Positions 20,324 through 30,812 of a stretch of 64,000 bases of DNA are shown here, one piece after another. The stretch covers positions 1-64,000 of the forward strand of contig NZ_MCZK01000121.1 of assembly GCF_002875945.1 (NCBI RefSeq), in the 5' to 3' direction. The position numbers and the translations under genes are program-made. Below the pieces are notes generated by a model. It saw only the letters and a program-made list of their open reading frames with translations, had not been told where the DNA came from and did not search any database. Source of the stretch: Vibrio lentus (GTDB lineage Bacteria; Pseudomonadota; Gammaproteobacteria; Enterobacterales; Vibrionaceae). Each line of letters begins with the position of its first letter. Position 1 is the first letter of the stretch.

Positions 20324-20926
20324 ATGCCCAAGGTAGGGATGCCTGATATACGTAAACCACAACTCGTCCAAGCTACGATGACCGTGATTGATCGAGTGGG
20401 TTTACATGCTGCGAGTATTGCTCTGATCAGCAAAGAGGCGGGTGTGTCGACAGGGATCATTAATCACTATTTTGGTGGGAAACATGGCCTGCTTGAAGAG
20501 ACCATGCGAGAAATACTGCGTCAACTTTCGAATACCGTAACAACAGAATTAAAAGCGCTCCCTGCTGATGCTCACCTGCAAAGGATCAACGCTATCATCA
20601 ACGGTAATTTTGAAGGCTATCAAGCGGAAAATAAAGTGTCGAAAACATGGCTCGCATTCTGGTCTTATTCGATGCATGACGCTCAACTCAAGCGTCTTCA
20701 ACGCGTGAATGAAAAGCGTTTAATTTCTCACTTACTTATTGAATTGAAATCGATTTTTCAACCTGATCAAGCGGAATTGATCGCACACGGCATTGCATCA
20801 TTAATTGATGGGATCTGGCTGAGAGGGACGCTCAACCCTGAAGGCATTAACGCCGATAAAGCTCGTGCAATCATCAATGACTACTTAGACAAGCAGCTTA
20901 CGTTTTACTCGTGTCAGCGTGACTAA
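20324..20926 (+). CDS. betI: HTH-type transcriptional repressor BetI
   Basis: 200-aa TetR-family regulator. The N-terminus [24 protein letters not shown] and the helix-turn-helix [19 protein letters not shown] are hallmark BetI sequence; the C-terminal domain keeps the [10 protein letters not shown] stretch. BetI represses choline oxidation genes and is released by choline. It is first in the order betI-betB-betA-choXWV, the arrangement described in V. harveyi as betIBA-proXWV. ATG 20324 follows AAAAGGACTAAGAA. Confidence 0.95.
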   Translation: MPKVGMPDIRKPQLVQATMTVIDRVGLHAASIALISKEAGVSTGIINHYFGGKHGLLEETMREILRQLSNTVTTELKALPADAHLQRINAIINGNFEGYQAENKVSKTWLAFWSYSMHDAQLKRLQRVNEKRLISHLLIELKSIFQPDQAELIAHGIASLIDGIWLRGTLNPEGINADKARAIINDYLDKQLTFYSCQRD

Positions 20927-21042
20927 TGATTCATCAAAAATTCTAGTGAGTGAGCTCAAAAGGCTCGCTCTCAACAACGATATGCATTCACAAATACATA
21001 GACCGATAGAGTCTAACAACAATAATTAAGTCAGAAGATCAA

Positions 21043-22503
21043 ATGGAAATGAACTCGTTATACATCGATGGTAAAGCGGTTGACGCTACCTCAGGCGAAA
21101 CTTTCGTCAGCATTAACCCTGCAAACGGCGAACCTATCGCAACGCTTGGCCAAGCTTCTTCAGCTGACGTTGAAAATGCGATTGAATCGGCGAAGCGCGG
21201 ATTTGCGGTATGGTCAGCAATGACAGCCGTAGAACGCAGTCGTATTCTTTTAAAGGCGGTAGAGATACTTAGAGCTCGAAATAATGACCTTGCGAACCTT
21301 GAGGTTGTCGATACGGGCAAGCCGTTACAAGAAGCGATCGAAGTCGATGTGGCTTCTGGCGCTGACGTTATTGAATATTTCGCAGGGCTAGCACCTACGT
21401 TGCAAGGCGATCAACAACCTCTTAGTGACACCCAATTTTTCTACACACGCCGCGAACCGCTGGGCATCTGTGCGGGCATTGGCGCGTGGAATTACCCTAT
21501 CCAAATCGCGATGTGGAAATCGGCTCCAGCACTCGCTGCGGGTAACGCGATGATTTTCAAGCCTTCAGAAGAAACGCCGCTAACCGCGCTCAAACTTGCT
21601 GAGATCTTCACAGAAGCTGGCCTTCCTGATGGCGTATTCAACGTAGTTCAAGGTGATTACCGAGTGGGCCAAATGCTAACAGCTCATCCTGACATCGCTA
21701 AAGTGTCGTTCACGGGTGAAACCGGTACGGGCAAAGCAGTAATGTCAGACAGTGCAAAAACACTCAAGTCTGTAACGATGGAGCTCGGTGGTAAATCACC
21801 CATGATCATCTTTGATGACGCGAAATTGGACGATGCGGTGTCGGCTTCCATGGTTGCTAACTTCTACACCCAAGGCGAAGTGTGCACTAACGGTACTCGT
21901 GTTTACGTTCATGAAAATATCTACAACGATTTTATCGACCAACTTAAAACACGCACTGAAAAGCTCATCATTGGTAACCCAATGGACATGGAGACTCAGA
22001 TCGGTGCGTTGATCTCTAAAGAACACCTATCAAAAGTCCTTGAAGCGATTGAGCTGGCTAAACAGTCGGGTGCAACCCTGCTGACTGGCGGTTATCAAGT
22101 GACGGACAACGGATTAGCAAACGGCAACTTTGTTATTCCTACGGTATTCACAGATTGCCATGACGACATGCCTCACGTTCAACAAGAGATCTTCGGCCCT
22201 GTAATGTCAGTGTTGAAGTTTACGGACGAAGACGACGTGATTCGTCGTGCTAACGATACCAAATACGGCCTTGCGGCTGGTGTGTTCACGCAAAACCTTT
22301 CTCGCGCTCACCGTGTTATTCATCAAATGCAGGCGGGTATTTGTTGGGTTAATACATGGGGAGACTCACCAGCAGAAATGCCTGTTGGTGGCTACAAACT
22401 TTCAGGAGTTGGCCGTGAAAACGGACCAGAGACTCTACTTCACTATACGCAGACTAAGAGCATTCTTATTGAACTTGGCGACTACGCCAGCCCTTATGCC
22501 TAA
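21043..22503 (+). CDS. betB: Betaine aldehyde dehydrogenase
   Basis: 486-aa NAD(P)-dependent aldehyde dehydrogenase that oxidises betaine aldehyde to glycine betaine. Catalytic Glu in TMELGGKSP and Cys in GEVCTNGTR are in place, with the cofactor-binding stretches [13 protein letters not shown] and SFTGETGTG. Length and ends match BetB. It lies between betI and betA in one transcript. Confidence 0.96.
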   Translation: MEMNSLYIDGKAVDATSGETFVSINPANGEPIATLGQASSADVENAIESAKRGFAVWSAMTAVERSRILLKAVEILRARNNDLANLEVVDTGKPLQEAIEVDVASGADVIEYFAGLAPTLQGDQQPLSDTQFFYTRREPLGICAGIGAWNYPIQIAMWKSAPALAAGNAMIFKPSEETPLTALKLAEIFTEAGLPDGVFNVVQGDYRVGQMLTAHPDIAKVSFTGETGTGKAVMSDSAKTLKSVTMELGGKSPMIIFDDAKLDDAVSASMVANFYTQGEVCTNGTRVYVHENIYNDFIDQLKTRTEKLIIGNPMDMETQIGALISKEHLSKVLEAIELAKQSGATLLTGGYQVTDNGLANGNFVIPTVFTDCHDDMPHVQQEIFGPVMSVLKFTDEDDVIRRANDTKYGLAAGVFTQNLSRAHRVIHQMQAGICWVNTWGDSPAEMPVGGYKLSGVGRENGPETLLHYTQTKSILIELGDYASPYA

Positions 22504-22575
22504 CGCGTAACACTCAATTTTATGGGCTAGCTTAACATAGCTAGCTCCACTGACTCATCTCAGGGAAATCAAAAC

Positions 22576-24288
22576 ATGGAACAACGCTACGATTATATTA
22601 TCGTCGGCGCGGGTTCGGCCGGCTGTGTGTTAGCGGATAGGCTAACGGAAAGCGGTGAACATAGCGTTTTATTACTGGAAGCGGGTGGAACGGATAAGAG
22701 CATTTTTATCCAAATGCCGACTGCGCTTTCTTACCCGATGAATACTGAAAAGTACGCTTGGCAATTTGAGACTCAACAAGAACCGGGCCTTGATGGACGT
22801 GAACTGCATTGCCCACGTGGCAAGGTGTTAGGTGGCAGCTCATCGATCAACGGCATGGTTTACGTTCGTGGCCACGCTTGTGACTTCGACCAATGGGAAG
22901 AAGAGGGCGCTGCTGGTTGGAATTACCAAGCTTGCTTGCCTTACTTCCGCCGTGCTGAATCATGGAATAAAGGTGGTGACGAATATCGTGGCGACAACGG
23001 CCCAGTCGGCACTTGTAACGGTAACGATATGGAGCTCAACCGACTTTACCAAGCATTCATTGATGCAGGTAAAGATGCCGGTTACCCAGAAACGCAAGAT
23101 TATAACGGCTACCAGCAAGAAGGCTTCGGCACCATGCACATGACGGTAGACAAAGGTGTTAGAGCCTCAACCTCTAACGCTTATCTACGTCGTGCATTGA
23201 AGCGTTCAAACCTCACCTTGAAAAAAGGCATCGTGGCACGTCGTTTCTTACTTGAGACACAAGACTCAACAGGCCAATCAGGCTTGAAAGCCGTTGGTGT
23301 CGAGTTTGAAAAGTCAGGTAATACCCAAGTGGCTGTGGCGAACAAAGAAGTGATCTCTTCTGCTGGTTCTATTGGCTCGGTTCAACTGCTGCAACTGTCT
23401 GGTATCGGCCCGAAAGCGGTACTTGAGAAGGCGGGTGTTGAGCTTAAACACGAGCTGAGTGGTGTCGGTGAAAACCTACAAGACCACTTAGAAGTGTACT
23501 TCCAATACCACTGTAACGAACCCATCACGCTCAACAGCAAGCTTGGTTTAGTTAGCAAGGGCATGATTGGCGCAGAGTGGATTCTGACTCGTAAGGGCTT
23601 AGGTGCTACTAACCACTTTGAATCGTGTGCGTTTATTCGTTCTCGCAAAGGATTGAAGTGGCCAAATATCCAATATCACTTCCTGCCAGCAGCGATGCGT
23701 TACGACGGACAAGCGGCCTTTGATGGTCACGGCTTCCAAGTTCACGTTGGGCCTAACAAACCAGAAAGTCGCGGTACGGTTGCGATCACTTCGGCTGACC
23801 CACATGCCAAGCCAGAGATCATTTTCAATTACATCTCGACTGAGCAAGACCGCCAAGATTGGCGTGATTGCATTCGCTTAACCCGTGAGATTTTGTCGCA
23901 ACCTGCGATGGATGTTTACCGTGGCGAAGAGATTCAGCCAGGTCTGAGCGTAACTTCTGATGAAGCGATCGATGAATGGGTTAAGCAGAACGTTGAAAGT
24001 GCTTATCACCCTTCTTGTGGCTGCAAAATGGGCGCTGATGATGACCCAATGGCGGTACTTGATGAAGAGTGTCGTGTTCGCGGCATTGATAATCTGCGCG
24101 TTGTCGACTCGTCTGTTTTCCCTGTTATTCCAAACGGCAACCTTAACGCACCTACCATCATGGTAGCTGAGCGTGCCTCGGATCTGATTCTGGGCAAGCC
24201 CGTTCTAAAAGAGCAAAACGTTCCGGTATGGATAGCACCGGAATGGGAAGAGACACAAAGAATCAATAAGCCAGTACGAGAAGCGTAA
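22576..24288 (+). CDS. betA: Choline dehydrogenase
   Basis: 570-aa FAD-dependent GMC oxidoreductase that oxidises choline to betaine aldehyde at the membrane. FAD motif [17 protein letters not shown] at the N-terminus, GMC signature [18 protein letters not shown] (about 83-100) and the catalytic His in [12 protein letters not shown]. The order and spacing (72 bp after betB) match the bet operon of other vibrios. Confidence 0.96.
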   Translation: MEQRYDYIIVGAGSAGCVLADRLTESGEHSVLLLEAGGTDKSIFIQMPTALSYPMNTEKYAWQFETQQEPGLDGRELHCPRGKVLGGSSSINGMVYVRGHACDFDQWEEEGAAGWNYQACLPYFRRAESWNKGGDEYRGDNGPVGTCNGNDMELNRLYQAFIDAGKDAGYPETQDYNGYQQEGFGTMHMTVDKGVRASTSNAYLRRALKRSNLTLKKGIVARRFLLETQDSTGQSGLKAVGVEFEKSGNTQVAVANKEVISSAGSIGSVQLLQLSGIGPKAVLEKAGVELKHELSGVGENLQDHLEVYFQYHCNEPITLNSKLGLVSKGMIGAEWILTRKGLGATNHFESCAFIRSRKGLKWPNIQYHFLPAAMRYDGQAAFDGHGFQVHVGPNKPESRGTVAITSADPHAKPEIIFNYISTEQDRQDWRDCIRLTREILSQPAMDVYRGEEIQPGLSVTSDEAIDEWVKQNVESAYHPSCGCKMGADDDPMAVLDEECRVRGIDNLRVVDSSVFPVIPNGNLNAPTIMVAERASDLILGKPVLKEQNVPVWIAPEWEETQRINKPVREA

Positions 24289-24445
24289 GCCTCTGTTATT
24301 GGTTAAAAAATAGCAAAAGCAGCAAAGAATAAAAACAACAAGTAACAAGCAAAAAATAACAAAACTAATTAGTCAAAAGTCAGAAGAACTGCTCTCTATC
24401 AGTGTTGATATCGAGCAGAAAAAGGAAAGATAAAAAGGAACCATT

Positions 24446-25417
24446 ATGATGACTCTAAATATTCAGAAAGTGACAACAAAAACGTTAACAGCACTAGCCA
24501 TCAGTTCATTTGCATTTGGTGCTAACGCTTCTATCGAACCACAACAATGTGAAAACGTACGCTTCGCTGATGTTGGTTGGACAGACATTACCGCGACAAC
24601 GGCTGTCACTTCAGAGCTACTGAAAGGTCTAGGCTACAAAACCAAAACCGACCTACTTTCAGTTCCGGTCACTTACTCTTCAATGGCCAATGGCGACATT
24701 GATGTCTTCCTAGGTAACTGGATGCCAACAATGGAAGGCGATATCGCGAAGTATCGCGAAGCAGGAACGGTTGACACTGTGCGTGCCAACCTTGAAGGCG
24801 CAAAATACACGCTTGCTGTGCCTAAATACGTGTATGACGCAGGTGTAAAAACCTTCGCTGACCTTGCAAAAAATGCCGACAAATTTAAAGACCGCATCTA
24901 CGGTATTGAGCCGGGCAACGATGGCAACCGTCTAATCCAGTCAATGATCGACTCAGACGCTTTTGGCTTGAAAGATTTCAGCTTAGTTGAATCAAGTGAA
25001 GCGGGCATGGTATCGCAAGTATCTCGCGCTGCTCGTCGTAGCCAGTGGATCGTTTATCTAGGCTGGGCACCGCACCCAATGAACAGCAACGTTGAGATGG
25101 AATACCTATCAGGTGGTGACGACTTCTTCGGCCCGAACTACGGCGGAGCAAATGTTTACACCAATGTTCGTTCAAACTACGTGTCTGAGTGTGCAAACGT
25201 CGGTCAACTTCTGCAAAACCTAGAGTTCACTCTAGAGATGGAAAACCAGTTGATGGAAGAGATTCTTAACCAAAAAGTGAAGCCAGAAAAAGCGGCGCAA
25301 CAGTGGTTAAACGCTAACCCACAACAAGTTGAAGCTTGGTTAGACAACGTAAAAACGCATAAAGGTGAATCAGCGACGCAAGCGGTTACTGAATACCTAA
25401 AACAAGTTAAAGCTTAG
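24446..25417 (+). CDS. choX: Choline ABC transporter substrate-binding protein
   Basis: 323-aa periplasmic protein of the OpuAC/ProX family. Signal peptide to about residue 28 (FAFGANA), then the betaine/choline-binding fold with DVGWTDITATT, VFLGNWMPTME and WAPHPMN. These aromatic-rich stretches form the quaternary-ammonium cage. Two adjacent ATG codons (24446, 24449) share one ribosome binding site. In vibrios this gene is often labelled proX of the betIBA-proXWV operon; its place after betA makes choline the likely ligand. Confidence 0.92.
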   Translation: MMTLNIQKVTTKTLTALAISSFAFGANASIEPQQCENVRFADVGWTDITATTAVTSELLKGLGYKTKTDLLSVPVTYSSMANGDIDVFLGNWMPTMEGDIAKYREAGTVDTVRANLEGAKYTLAVPKYVYDAGVKTFADLAKNADKFKDRIYGIEPGNDGNRLIQSMIDSDAFGLKDFSLVESSEAGMVSQVSRAARRSQWIVYLGWAPHPMNSNVEMEYLSGGDDFFGPNYGGANVYTNVRSNYVSECANVGQLLQNLEFTLEMENQLMEEILNQKVKPEKAAQQWLNANPQQVEAWLDNVKTHKGESATQAVTEYLKQVKA

Positions 25418-25464
25418 TTTTACCTAGCTATCGATCTATTTATCAAAGCTCTATAAATAAAAAA

Positions 25465-25506
25465 GGTGGGCTTACCAATTGTTCGATTGGTTTGAAGTAG
25501 CCCACC
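25465..25506 (+). other. Intercistronic stem-loop between choX and choW
   Basis: GGTGGGCT (25465-25472) pairs with AGCCCACC (25499-25506), with a nested ACCAAT/ATTGGT stem inside. No T run follows, so it is more likely an mRNA stabiliser for choX than a full terminator. Confidence 0.6.
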
Positions 25507-25525
25507 CATAATAAAAGGCAATATT

Positions 25526-26368
25526 GTGAATTTTATTACGGAAAACAAAATCCCTGTTGGTCAATGGATGGAAGCGGGTGTTGATTGGTTAACGATCAAT
25601 GCAGCAGGATTCTTTGACGCTATTTCGATTTTTTTAGAAACTATCATTATGTTTTTAGTCGATGTATTTAAGTGGATGCCACCGGCTTTACCAATCGTTA
25701 TTACTGCGGCGATTGCATGGTACTTACACCGTAAACCCTCGCTTGTGATTTTCGTGGTTGCAGCCTTGCTGACCATTTTAAACCTCGGCTACTGGCAAGA
25801 AATGCTGGAAACCTTTGTCCTCGTGTTTGCAGCGACAACGATTTCCGTATTAATTGGCGTTCCAGTTGGCATTATGGCCGCGCATCGCCCTTGGTTATAT
25901 ACGGTGCTTAGACCCATCCTTGATTTAATGCAGACGGTTCCGACGTTTGTGTATCTGATTCCTACGTTGGTTTTATTCGGCTTGGGCATCGTTCCGGGCT
26001 TAATCTCGACCATCATCTTCGCCATTGCCGCGCCAATTCGTTTGACTTATTTAGGCGTCACCAAAGTGCCTGAAGAGTTGATTGAAGCGGGTAAAGCGTT
26101 TGGTGCGAGCCGCATGAAATTGCTGATGAAGGTGGAATTACCGGCCGCTTTACCAAGCATTATGGCGGGCGTAACCCAATGTATTATGTTGTCGCTTTCG
26201 ATGGTGGTTATCGCCGCTCTTGTCGGTGCTGACGGACTTGGTAAACCTGTTGTTCGTGCATTGAACACAGTGAACATCTCACAAGGTTTCGAAGCCGGAC
26301 TGGCGATCGTATTAGTCGCTATCATTCTTGATCGTTTGTGCAAAACACCAAACCAGAAGGAAGCTTAA
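25526..26368 (+). CDS. choW: Choline ABC transporter permease
   Basis: 280-aa inner-membrane permease of the ProW/OpuAB type, with about six membrane segments in the core (about 50-270). The ABC-interaction loop EELIEAGKAFGASRMKLLMKVELPAALPSIMAG is clear. The stop at 26366-26368 is 2 bp before the ATPase start. Works with the binding protein and ATPase on either side. Confidence 0.94.
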   Translation: MNFITENKIPVGQWMEAGVDWLTINAAGFFDAISIFLETIIMFLVDVFKWMPPALPIVITAAIAWYLHRKPSLVIFVVAALLTILNLGYWQEMLETFVLVFAATTISVLIGVPVGIMAAHRPWLYTVLRPILDLMQTVPTFVYLIPTLVLFGLGIVPGLISTIIFAIAAPIRLTYLGVTKVPEELIEAGKAFGASRMKLLMKVELPAALPSIMAGVTQCIMLSLSMVVIAALVGADGLGKPVVRALNTVNISQGFEAGLAIVLVAIILDRLCKTPNQKEA

Positions 26369-26370
26369 TC

Positions 26371-27585
26371 ATGTCTATCTCTCAGGAACAAAAGACTATG
26401 GATGCGATTACCATTAAAAACCTCGATGTTGTGTTTGGTGATAAGCCGAAGCAAGCGCTTGAACTGCTCGACCAAGGTAAAACTCGCCAAGAGATCATTG
26501 ATGAGACTGGCCAAGTCGTTGGCGTAGACAATGTGTCGCTGACGGTTGAAGAAGGCGAGATTTGTGTGCTGATGGGTTTATCGGGTTCAGGTAAATCTTC
26601 TTTGCTTCGTGCAGTAAACGGTTTGAATGAGATCAGCCGTGGTTCATTGGCAATCAAAGATGGCGATAAGCTGGTTGATTTAGGTGAACAGTGTGATGAA
26701 GCAACCTTACGTCACCTTCGTACTCACCGCGTTTCTATGGTGTTCCAAAAATTTGCCCTAATGCCTTGGTTAAACGTGTTAGATAACGTGGCGTTTGGTC
26801 TTGAAATGCAAGGTGTCGCTAAAGATGTTCGTCGTGCTAAAGCGCGTGAACAACTAGAAATGGTGGGTTTGGCAGAGTGGGAAAACAAGTATCCGCATGA
26901 GCTTTCTGGCGGTATGCAGCAACGTGTTGGCCTAGCGCGTGCATTTGCGATGGATACCGACATTCTTCTTATGGATGAACCGTTTTCAGCGCTTGATCCG
27001 TTGATTCGTGCGCAGTTGCAAGATGAGCTAATCCTATTACAAAACAAGCTTAACAAAACGATTCTGTTCGTGAGCCATGATTTAGATGAAGCTCTTAAGA
27101 TTGGCAATAACATTGCGATTATGGAGTCAGGAAAACTGATTCAACACGGTAAGCCTGAAGAGATCGTACTCACGCCAAAAACAGAATACGTGAAAGATTT
27201 TGTCGCACACACTAACCCGTTGAACGTACTCAAAGGTCGTTCGTTGATGCAGCCTCTGGATTCTTTGAAACAAGAAGATGAAAGCTGGAAGATCTGCGAT
27301 GCTAAAGACCTATGGATTGAGCAGAATGAAGGTACTTTATCTGTAAAAGGTGAATCGACGTTGGCACTTGTTGAGTGGAACGAATCTGACGATTTAACGG
27401 CAATCAGCGCGTCGAGTGTTGTAGTGGCAAGTCCAGAGATCGGTATGCGCGATGCGATTAAACTGAAACAGCTAAGTAATCACCCGATTTTGCTGGTGGA
27501 AGACAATAAACTGGTCGGTATTTTGGATAACAGTGAATTTTATAATGCGCTTACTGGTAACTTTCAGATGAATACCGCTGCGTAA
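26371..27585 (+). CDS. choV: Choline ABC transporter ATP-binding protein
   Basis: The start at 26371 (protein MSISQEQKTMDAITIKN) follows AGAAGGAAG; an upstream in-frame ATG at 26338 lies inside choW and is less likely. 404 aa. Walker A GLSGSGKSS, signature LSGGMQQRVGLARA and Walker B ILLMDEPFSALDP are intact. The C-terminal 120 residues form a CBS-like regulatory region, common in osmolyte importers of the ProV/OpuAA group. Last gene of the bet operon. Confidence 0.94.
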   Translation: MSISQEQKTMDAITIKNLDVVFGDKPKQALELLDQGKTRQEIIDETGQVVGVDNVSLTVEEGEICVLMGLSGSGKSSLLRAVNGLNEISRGSLAIKDGDKLVDLGEQCDEATLRHLRTHRVSMVFQKFALMPWLNVLDNVAFGLEMQGVAKDVRRAKAREQLEMVGLAEWENKYPHELSGGMQQRVGLARAFAMDTDILLMDEPFSALDPLIRAQLQDELILLQNKLNKTILFVSHDLDEALKIGNNIAIMESGKLIQHGKPEEIVLTPKTEYVKDFVAHTNPLNVLKGRSLMQPLDSLKQEDESWKICDAKDLWIEQNEGTLSVKGESTLALVEWNESDDLTAISASSVVVASPEIGMRDAIKLKQLSNHPILLVEDNKLVGILDNSEFYNALTGNFQMNTAA

Positions 27586-27948
27586 AATTTCGTTTTTTAG
27601 CTTAACTATTGGGGCTGGTTTTTTATTGGGTGGAGAGAGTTAAGTCTCTCTACCTCTATGATTATTAAAATATATTATTCTTTGAGTTTGTATTCTCTGA
27701 CTCATTATTTTCGCCTTCATTGAAGCTTCGATTCCCCCTTCATTAGGCAAAAGTGCCGTACCACGCAAGTTTAGTAGTATAGAAAAGATTGAGAATAGTA
27801 TTAACATCAGTACAATGCGGAAAAATCAATGAAGTAAATTATCAATTTACAGTGTAATTCGAGCGAACCTAAGCTGTTCAGTTTGGAAAATCTCATCGCC
27901 ACGGCACTGTAAAGTCACTCACAGTATATTAGTACAAAGGTCTGCATC
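27586..27948. other. Intergenic region between choV and the MarR gene
   Basis: 363 bp with no gene. A short hairpin AGAGAG-TTAAGT-CTCTCT (about 27634-27651) lacks a T run; a T-rich stretch at 27619-27625 may assist termination after choV. The second half should hold the promoter of the MarR gene. No clear operator was identified. Confidence 0.4.
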
Positions 27949-28431
27949 TTGGATAAACATGACGAAATCTTGGTCGCTATTCGCCAAATTATTCGCGCTA
28001 TCGATTTACACTCGAAAAAGCTGAGTAAAGAGTATGGTTTGACGGGCCCTCAATTGATTTTAATGCGCGCGATCCAAGAGATGGGTAATGTGACGATCAA
28101 AGAATTGTCTAATCAAACTAATGTGAGTCAAGCGACGACAACGACGATCATCGATCGTCTAGAGCTTAATGGTTATGTGCAACGTATCCGTAGTGTTGCT
28201 GATCGACGTAAAGTTCATGCGAATTTGACGGAGAAAGGCCAAGAACTACTTAACAATGCGCCACCACCGCTACAAGATAACTTCGTTAAAAAATTCCAAA
28301 ACCTAGAAGCGTGGGAGCAAAGCCTGCTGCTTTCTTCGATGCAACGAGTGTCTGCAATGATGAACGCAGAAGACATCGACGCTGCCCCAGTTCTACAGCT
28401 TGAAGGCATTGCCAACGTCGCTAAGAGCTAG
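27949..28431 (+). CDS. cosR: MarR-family regulator, CosR/EctR-like
   Basis: 160 aa, TTG start at 27949 behind AAAGG at about 8 nt. Winged helix-turn-helix with VTIKELSNQTNVSQATTTTIIDRLE and wing SVADRRKVHANLTEKG. The N-terminus MDKHDEILVAIRQIIRAIDLH is very like what I recall of Vibrio CosR, the compatible-solute repressor that controls ectoine synthesis, betIBA-proXWV and BCCT genes in V. cholerae and V. parahaemolyticus. Its place directly after the bet operon supports that name. It has its own promoter region and terminator. A different MarR member cannot be excluded without alignment. Confidence 0.82.
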   Translation: MDKHDEILVAIRQIIRAIDLHSKKLSKEYGLTGPQLILMRAIQEMGNVTIKELSNQTNVSQATTTTIIDRLELNGYVQRIRSVADRRKVHANLTEKGQELLNNAPPPLQDNFVKKFQNLEAWEQSLLLSSMQRVSAMMNAEDIDAAPVLQLEGIANVAKS

Positions 28432-28481
28432 TTAGCTGGCTGATTTAATTGTTTTAAAACAATGTATTAGAATATTATTTA

Positions 28482-28506
28482 ATGGTCGCTTTGAGCGGCC
28501 ATTTTT
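28482..28506 (+). terminator. Terminator of the cosR-like gene
   Basis: ATGGTCGCT / AGCGGCCAT stem (one G-U) with a TTG loop, followed by TTTTT. Confidence 0.85.
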
Positions 28507-28661
28507 GATCTTGCTGTCCCCATTCTTTCGTTTATATCAATCCAAACCGTCTTCTACTTATCCCTTTCTATTTTAAATTCTTAAGCTTTCCCATTTCTAA
28601 TGTGTCCGATATCTACTCGCTTGTTTTACAAAAGCATTGACGATTCTCTGACAAAATAAAA

Positions 28662-28679
28662 CTAGACCGACCGGTTTGT
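28662..28679. promoter_or_regulatory. Operator CTAGACCGACCGGTTTGT before the aldehyde dehydrogenase gene
   Basis: Identical 18-bp copy at 30752-30769 and a related copy before the NemR-like gene. A TTGACG hexamer begins exactly 25 bp upstream, so the operator would overlap the -10 region. Arms TAGACC and GGTTTG around GACC recall the NemR site TAGACC-N4-GGTCTA. Confidence 0.7.
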
Positions 28680-28719
28680 TATGTATTATTGTGTGCCTCT
28701 CTTAACCACGAGGTGATGT

Positions 28720-30135
28720 ATGAAACATGAATTGACGGCTACACAAATGACAGCGACGTTGAAGAGTATGCAGGAAGCTTTTGCAGATGATCCGATGCCC
28801 ACTGTGCCGGTGAGAATAGAACAGTTGCTTGCGCTGAAATCTGCTCTGATCGATTACACAGACCGTTTGTGTGCCGCGGTAAGTGAGGACTATGGTCACC
28901 GCAGCCGACAAGATACTTTGATGGCCGACATACTTCCTTGTTTGGGAAATATCGATCACACCATCGAGTGTTTGCCGCATTGGTCGACATCTTCAATTCG
29001 CCACTCCGGTCCTTTGCTTTCCACTTCTCGCGTTGAAGTGGTTTATCAGCCTAAAGGTGTTGTGGGGATCATTGCCCCATGGAATTTCCCTATCATGTTA
29101 TCCGTCGGCCCGCTCATTTCAGCCTTGGCCGCAGGCAATCGCGCCATGATCAAGATGAGTGAATTTACGCCAGCAACCAATGACGTTTTAAGACAGTTAT
29201 TGGATGAAGTTTTCAATGCCGATGAGGTGTGCTTGGTTGAAGGTGAGGTTGAAATTGCTGCGGCGTTTTCCGCGTTGCCGTTTGATCATCTTCTGTTTAC
29301 GGGTTCAACCCAAGTGGGTCGTCAAGTGATGAAGTCAGCGGCTGACACGCTAACTCCCGTGACTCTTGAGCTTGGTGGCAAGTCGCCAGTTATCGTGGCA
29401 GAAGACATGCCGATCGATATTGCGGTAGAGCGAATCATTTATGGAAAGAGCCTCAATAATGGCCAAGTGTGCGTCGCGCCAGACTACGTATTGTTGCCTG
29501 AAGATAAACTCGACGCATTTATTGAGGAATATAAAAAACAATATCAACTGCTGTTTGATGAAGGGGTCTATTCCGAGAATTTGACGTCCCTAATCAACCC
29601 TCGCCAATGCGACCGCATAGTGGGTTTGTTGAATGAAGAACAACAAGTGGGAACTCGAATCGTGGCCTGCCATGACGACGCGATGGACCTAGATTGCCAA
29701 CGATTGGTGACGCATCTGGTTGTTGAACCAAGCCTGTCATCTAAGGTGATGAACGAAGAGATTTTCGGACCGCTATTACCGCTGATTACGTATCGCAATA
29801 TTGAAGAGGCGTTCCAAATCACCAATAGCAAACCAAGGCCTTTGGCGCTGTATCTGATGAGCTTTGATTTGAGTTTACAGTCTCAAGTTAAGCACCAAGT
29901 TCATTCCGGTGGAATGTGTATCAATGACTGTGTTTTCCATTTAGCAGTTGATGACGCGCCGTTTGGTGGCATTGGTGAATCAGGGCAGGGTAATTATCAC
30001 GGTAAAGAAGGTTTTCTCACTTTCTCCCATGCCAAAACAGTCTTGGAAACGGGCTTAGATCATCGGGTTAAGCATCTATTTGCAAAAGAAGACAACGAAT
30101 TAAAAACAGCAGTGATGAGCATGCTTGGTAAGTAA
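28720..30135 (+). CDS. Aldehyde dehydrogenase, coniferyl aldehyde dehydrogenase type
   Basis: 471-aa NAD(P)-dependent aldehyde dehydrogenase of the short CalB-like class (coniferyl aldehyde dehydrogenases). GIIAPWNFPIMLSVGPL, FTGSTQVGR, catalytic Glu in VTLELGGKSP and Cys in NGQVCVAPDY are present, as are the C-terminal GGIGESGQGNYHG residues typical of this class and of fatty aldehyde enzymes. It should convert an aldehyde to an acid. The operator in front of it is shared with the alcohol dehydrogenase/sulfatase operon downstream, so the likely substrate is the aldehyde produced by that alcohol dehydrogenase. Confidence 0.88.
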   Translation: MKHELTATQMTATLKSMQEAFADDPMPTVPVRIEQLLALKSALIDYTDRLCAAVSEDYGHRSRQDTLMADILPCLGNIDHTIECLPHWSTSSIRHSGPLLSTSRVEVVYQPKGVVGIIAPWNFPIMLSVGPLISALAAGNRAMIKMSEFTPATNDVLRQLLDEVFNADEVCLVEGEVEIAAAFSALPFDHLLFTGSTQVGRQVMKSAADTLTPVTLELGGKSPVIVAEDMPIDIAVERIIYGKSLNNGQVCVAPDYVLLPEDKLDAFIEEYKKQYQLLFDEGVYSENLTSLINPRQCDRIVGLLNEEQQVGTRIVACHDDAMDLDCQRLVTHLVVEPSLSSKVMNEEIFGPLLPLITYRNIEEAFQITNSKPRPLALYLMSFDLSLQSQVKHQVHSGGMCINDCVFHLAVDDAPFGGIGESGQGNYHGKEGFLTFSHAKTVLETGLDHRVKHLFAKEDNELKTAVMSMLGK

Positions 30136-30191
30136 ATCATTTCTGTCATTACGCTATTCATTATTAAGAAGTTATTTTTAGAGGTTATTTT

Positions 30192-30635
30192 ATGTTGGAA
30201 CGCTTTTTTGAACGAACCATGAAATCGTATTTGATGATTACTGGATTCCTAACTGCCACTGCTTTTTCCACCTTCTTGGCACCGGATTGGAGTATGCAGA
30301 CCCTGTTTTCTTACAACGATACGATGATGGAAAATAAAGAGTATCTATTGGGTACTTATCAGCACTGGGGTGTGATGGTTGGTTGTATTGGTGTGTTGTT
30401 GATGTTCTCGGCCAAGTACAAATCGCTGCGTACTTCGACCATGATTTACAGCGCATTTGAGAAGTCGATGTTTGTTGGCATCTTCTTATACAACGTCTGT
30501 ATCAACGATTATGAGTGGTTCTATGGTTGGAGTGGCGTGTTTGCGCTCGATGGATTTGTGACCGTCTACTCTTTGGTTTATCTCTACTACTATCTCAATC
30601 GAGACAAAACAAAGGTACCCGCTCACTTGCGTTAA
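30192..30635 (+). CDS. Small four-helix membrane protein of unknown function
   Basis: 147 aa. Membrane segments at about 12-32, 58-78, 88-105 and 112-132. No family recognised. It follows the aldehyde dehydrogenase by 56 bp with AGAGG ahead of its ATG and ends in a strong terminator, so it belongs to the same aldehyde-responsive unit. A role in tolerance or movement of a hydrophobic alcohol or aldehyde is only a guess. Confidence 0.85.
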   Translation: MLERFFERTMKSYLMITGFLTATAFSTFLAPDWSMQTLFSYNDTMMENKEYLLGTYQHWGVMVGCIGVLLMFSAKYKSLRTSTMIYSAFEKSMFVGIFLYNVCINDYEWFYGWSGVFALDGFVTVYSLVYLYYYLNRDKTKVPAHLR

Positions 30636-30670
30636 CCTCTGTCGTTCAGCACGTTGAATCTAATATTCCT

Positions 30671-30694
30671 AAGCCCGCATTTGCGGGCTTTTTT
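30671..30694 (+). terminator. Terminator of the aldehyde dehydrogenase operon
   Basis: AAGCCCGCA/TGCGGGCTT stem with a two-base turn followed by TTTTTT. Confidence 0.92.
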
Positions 30695-30751
30695 CGTTTT
30701 AGGCAAATGATCCTCAATGATCTTAATTGACATATCTTTGACATTAACACT

Positions 30752-30769
30752 CTAGACCGACCGGTTTGT
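30752..30769. promoter_or_regulatory. Operator CTAGACCGACCGGTTTGT before the alcohol dehydrogenase operon
   Basis: Exact copy of the element at 28662. TTGACA begins at 30727, again exactly 25 bp upstream. The conserved phasing between -35 box and operator in two promoters argues against chance. Confidence 0.75.
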
Positions 30770-30812
30770 ATTGGTTGTTGTTTAGTCATCAAACATAAAC
30801 GAGGTAAACACC

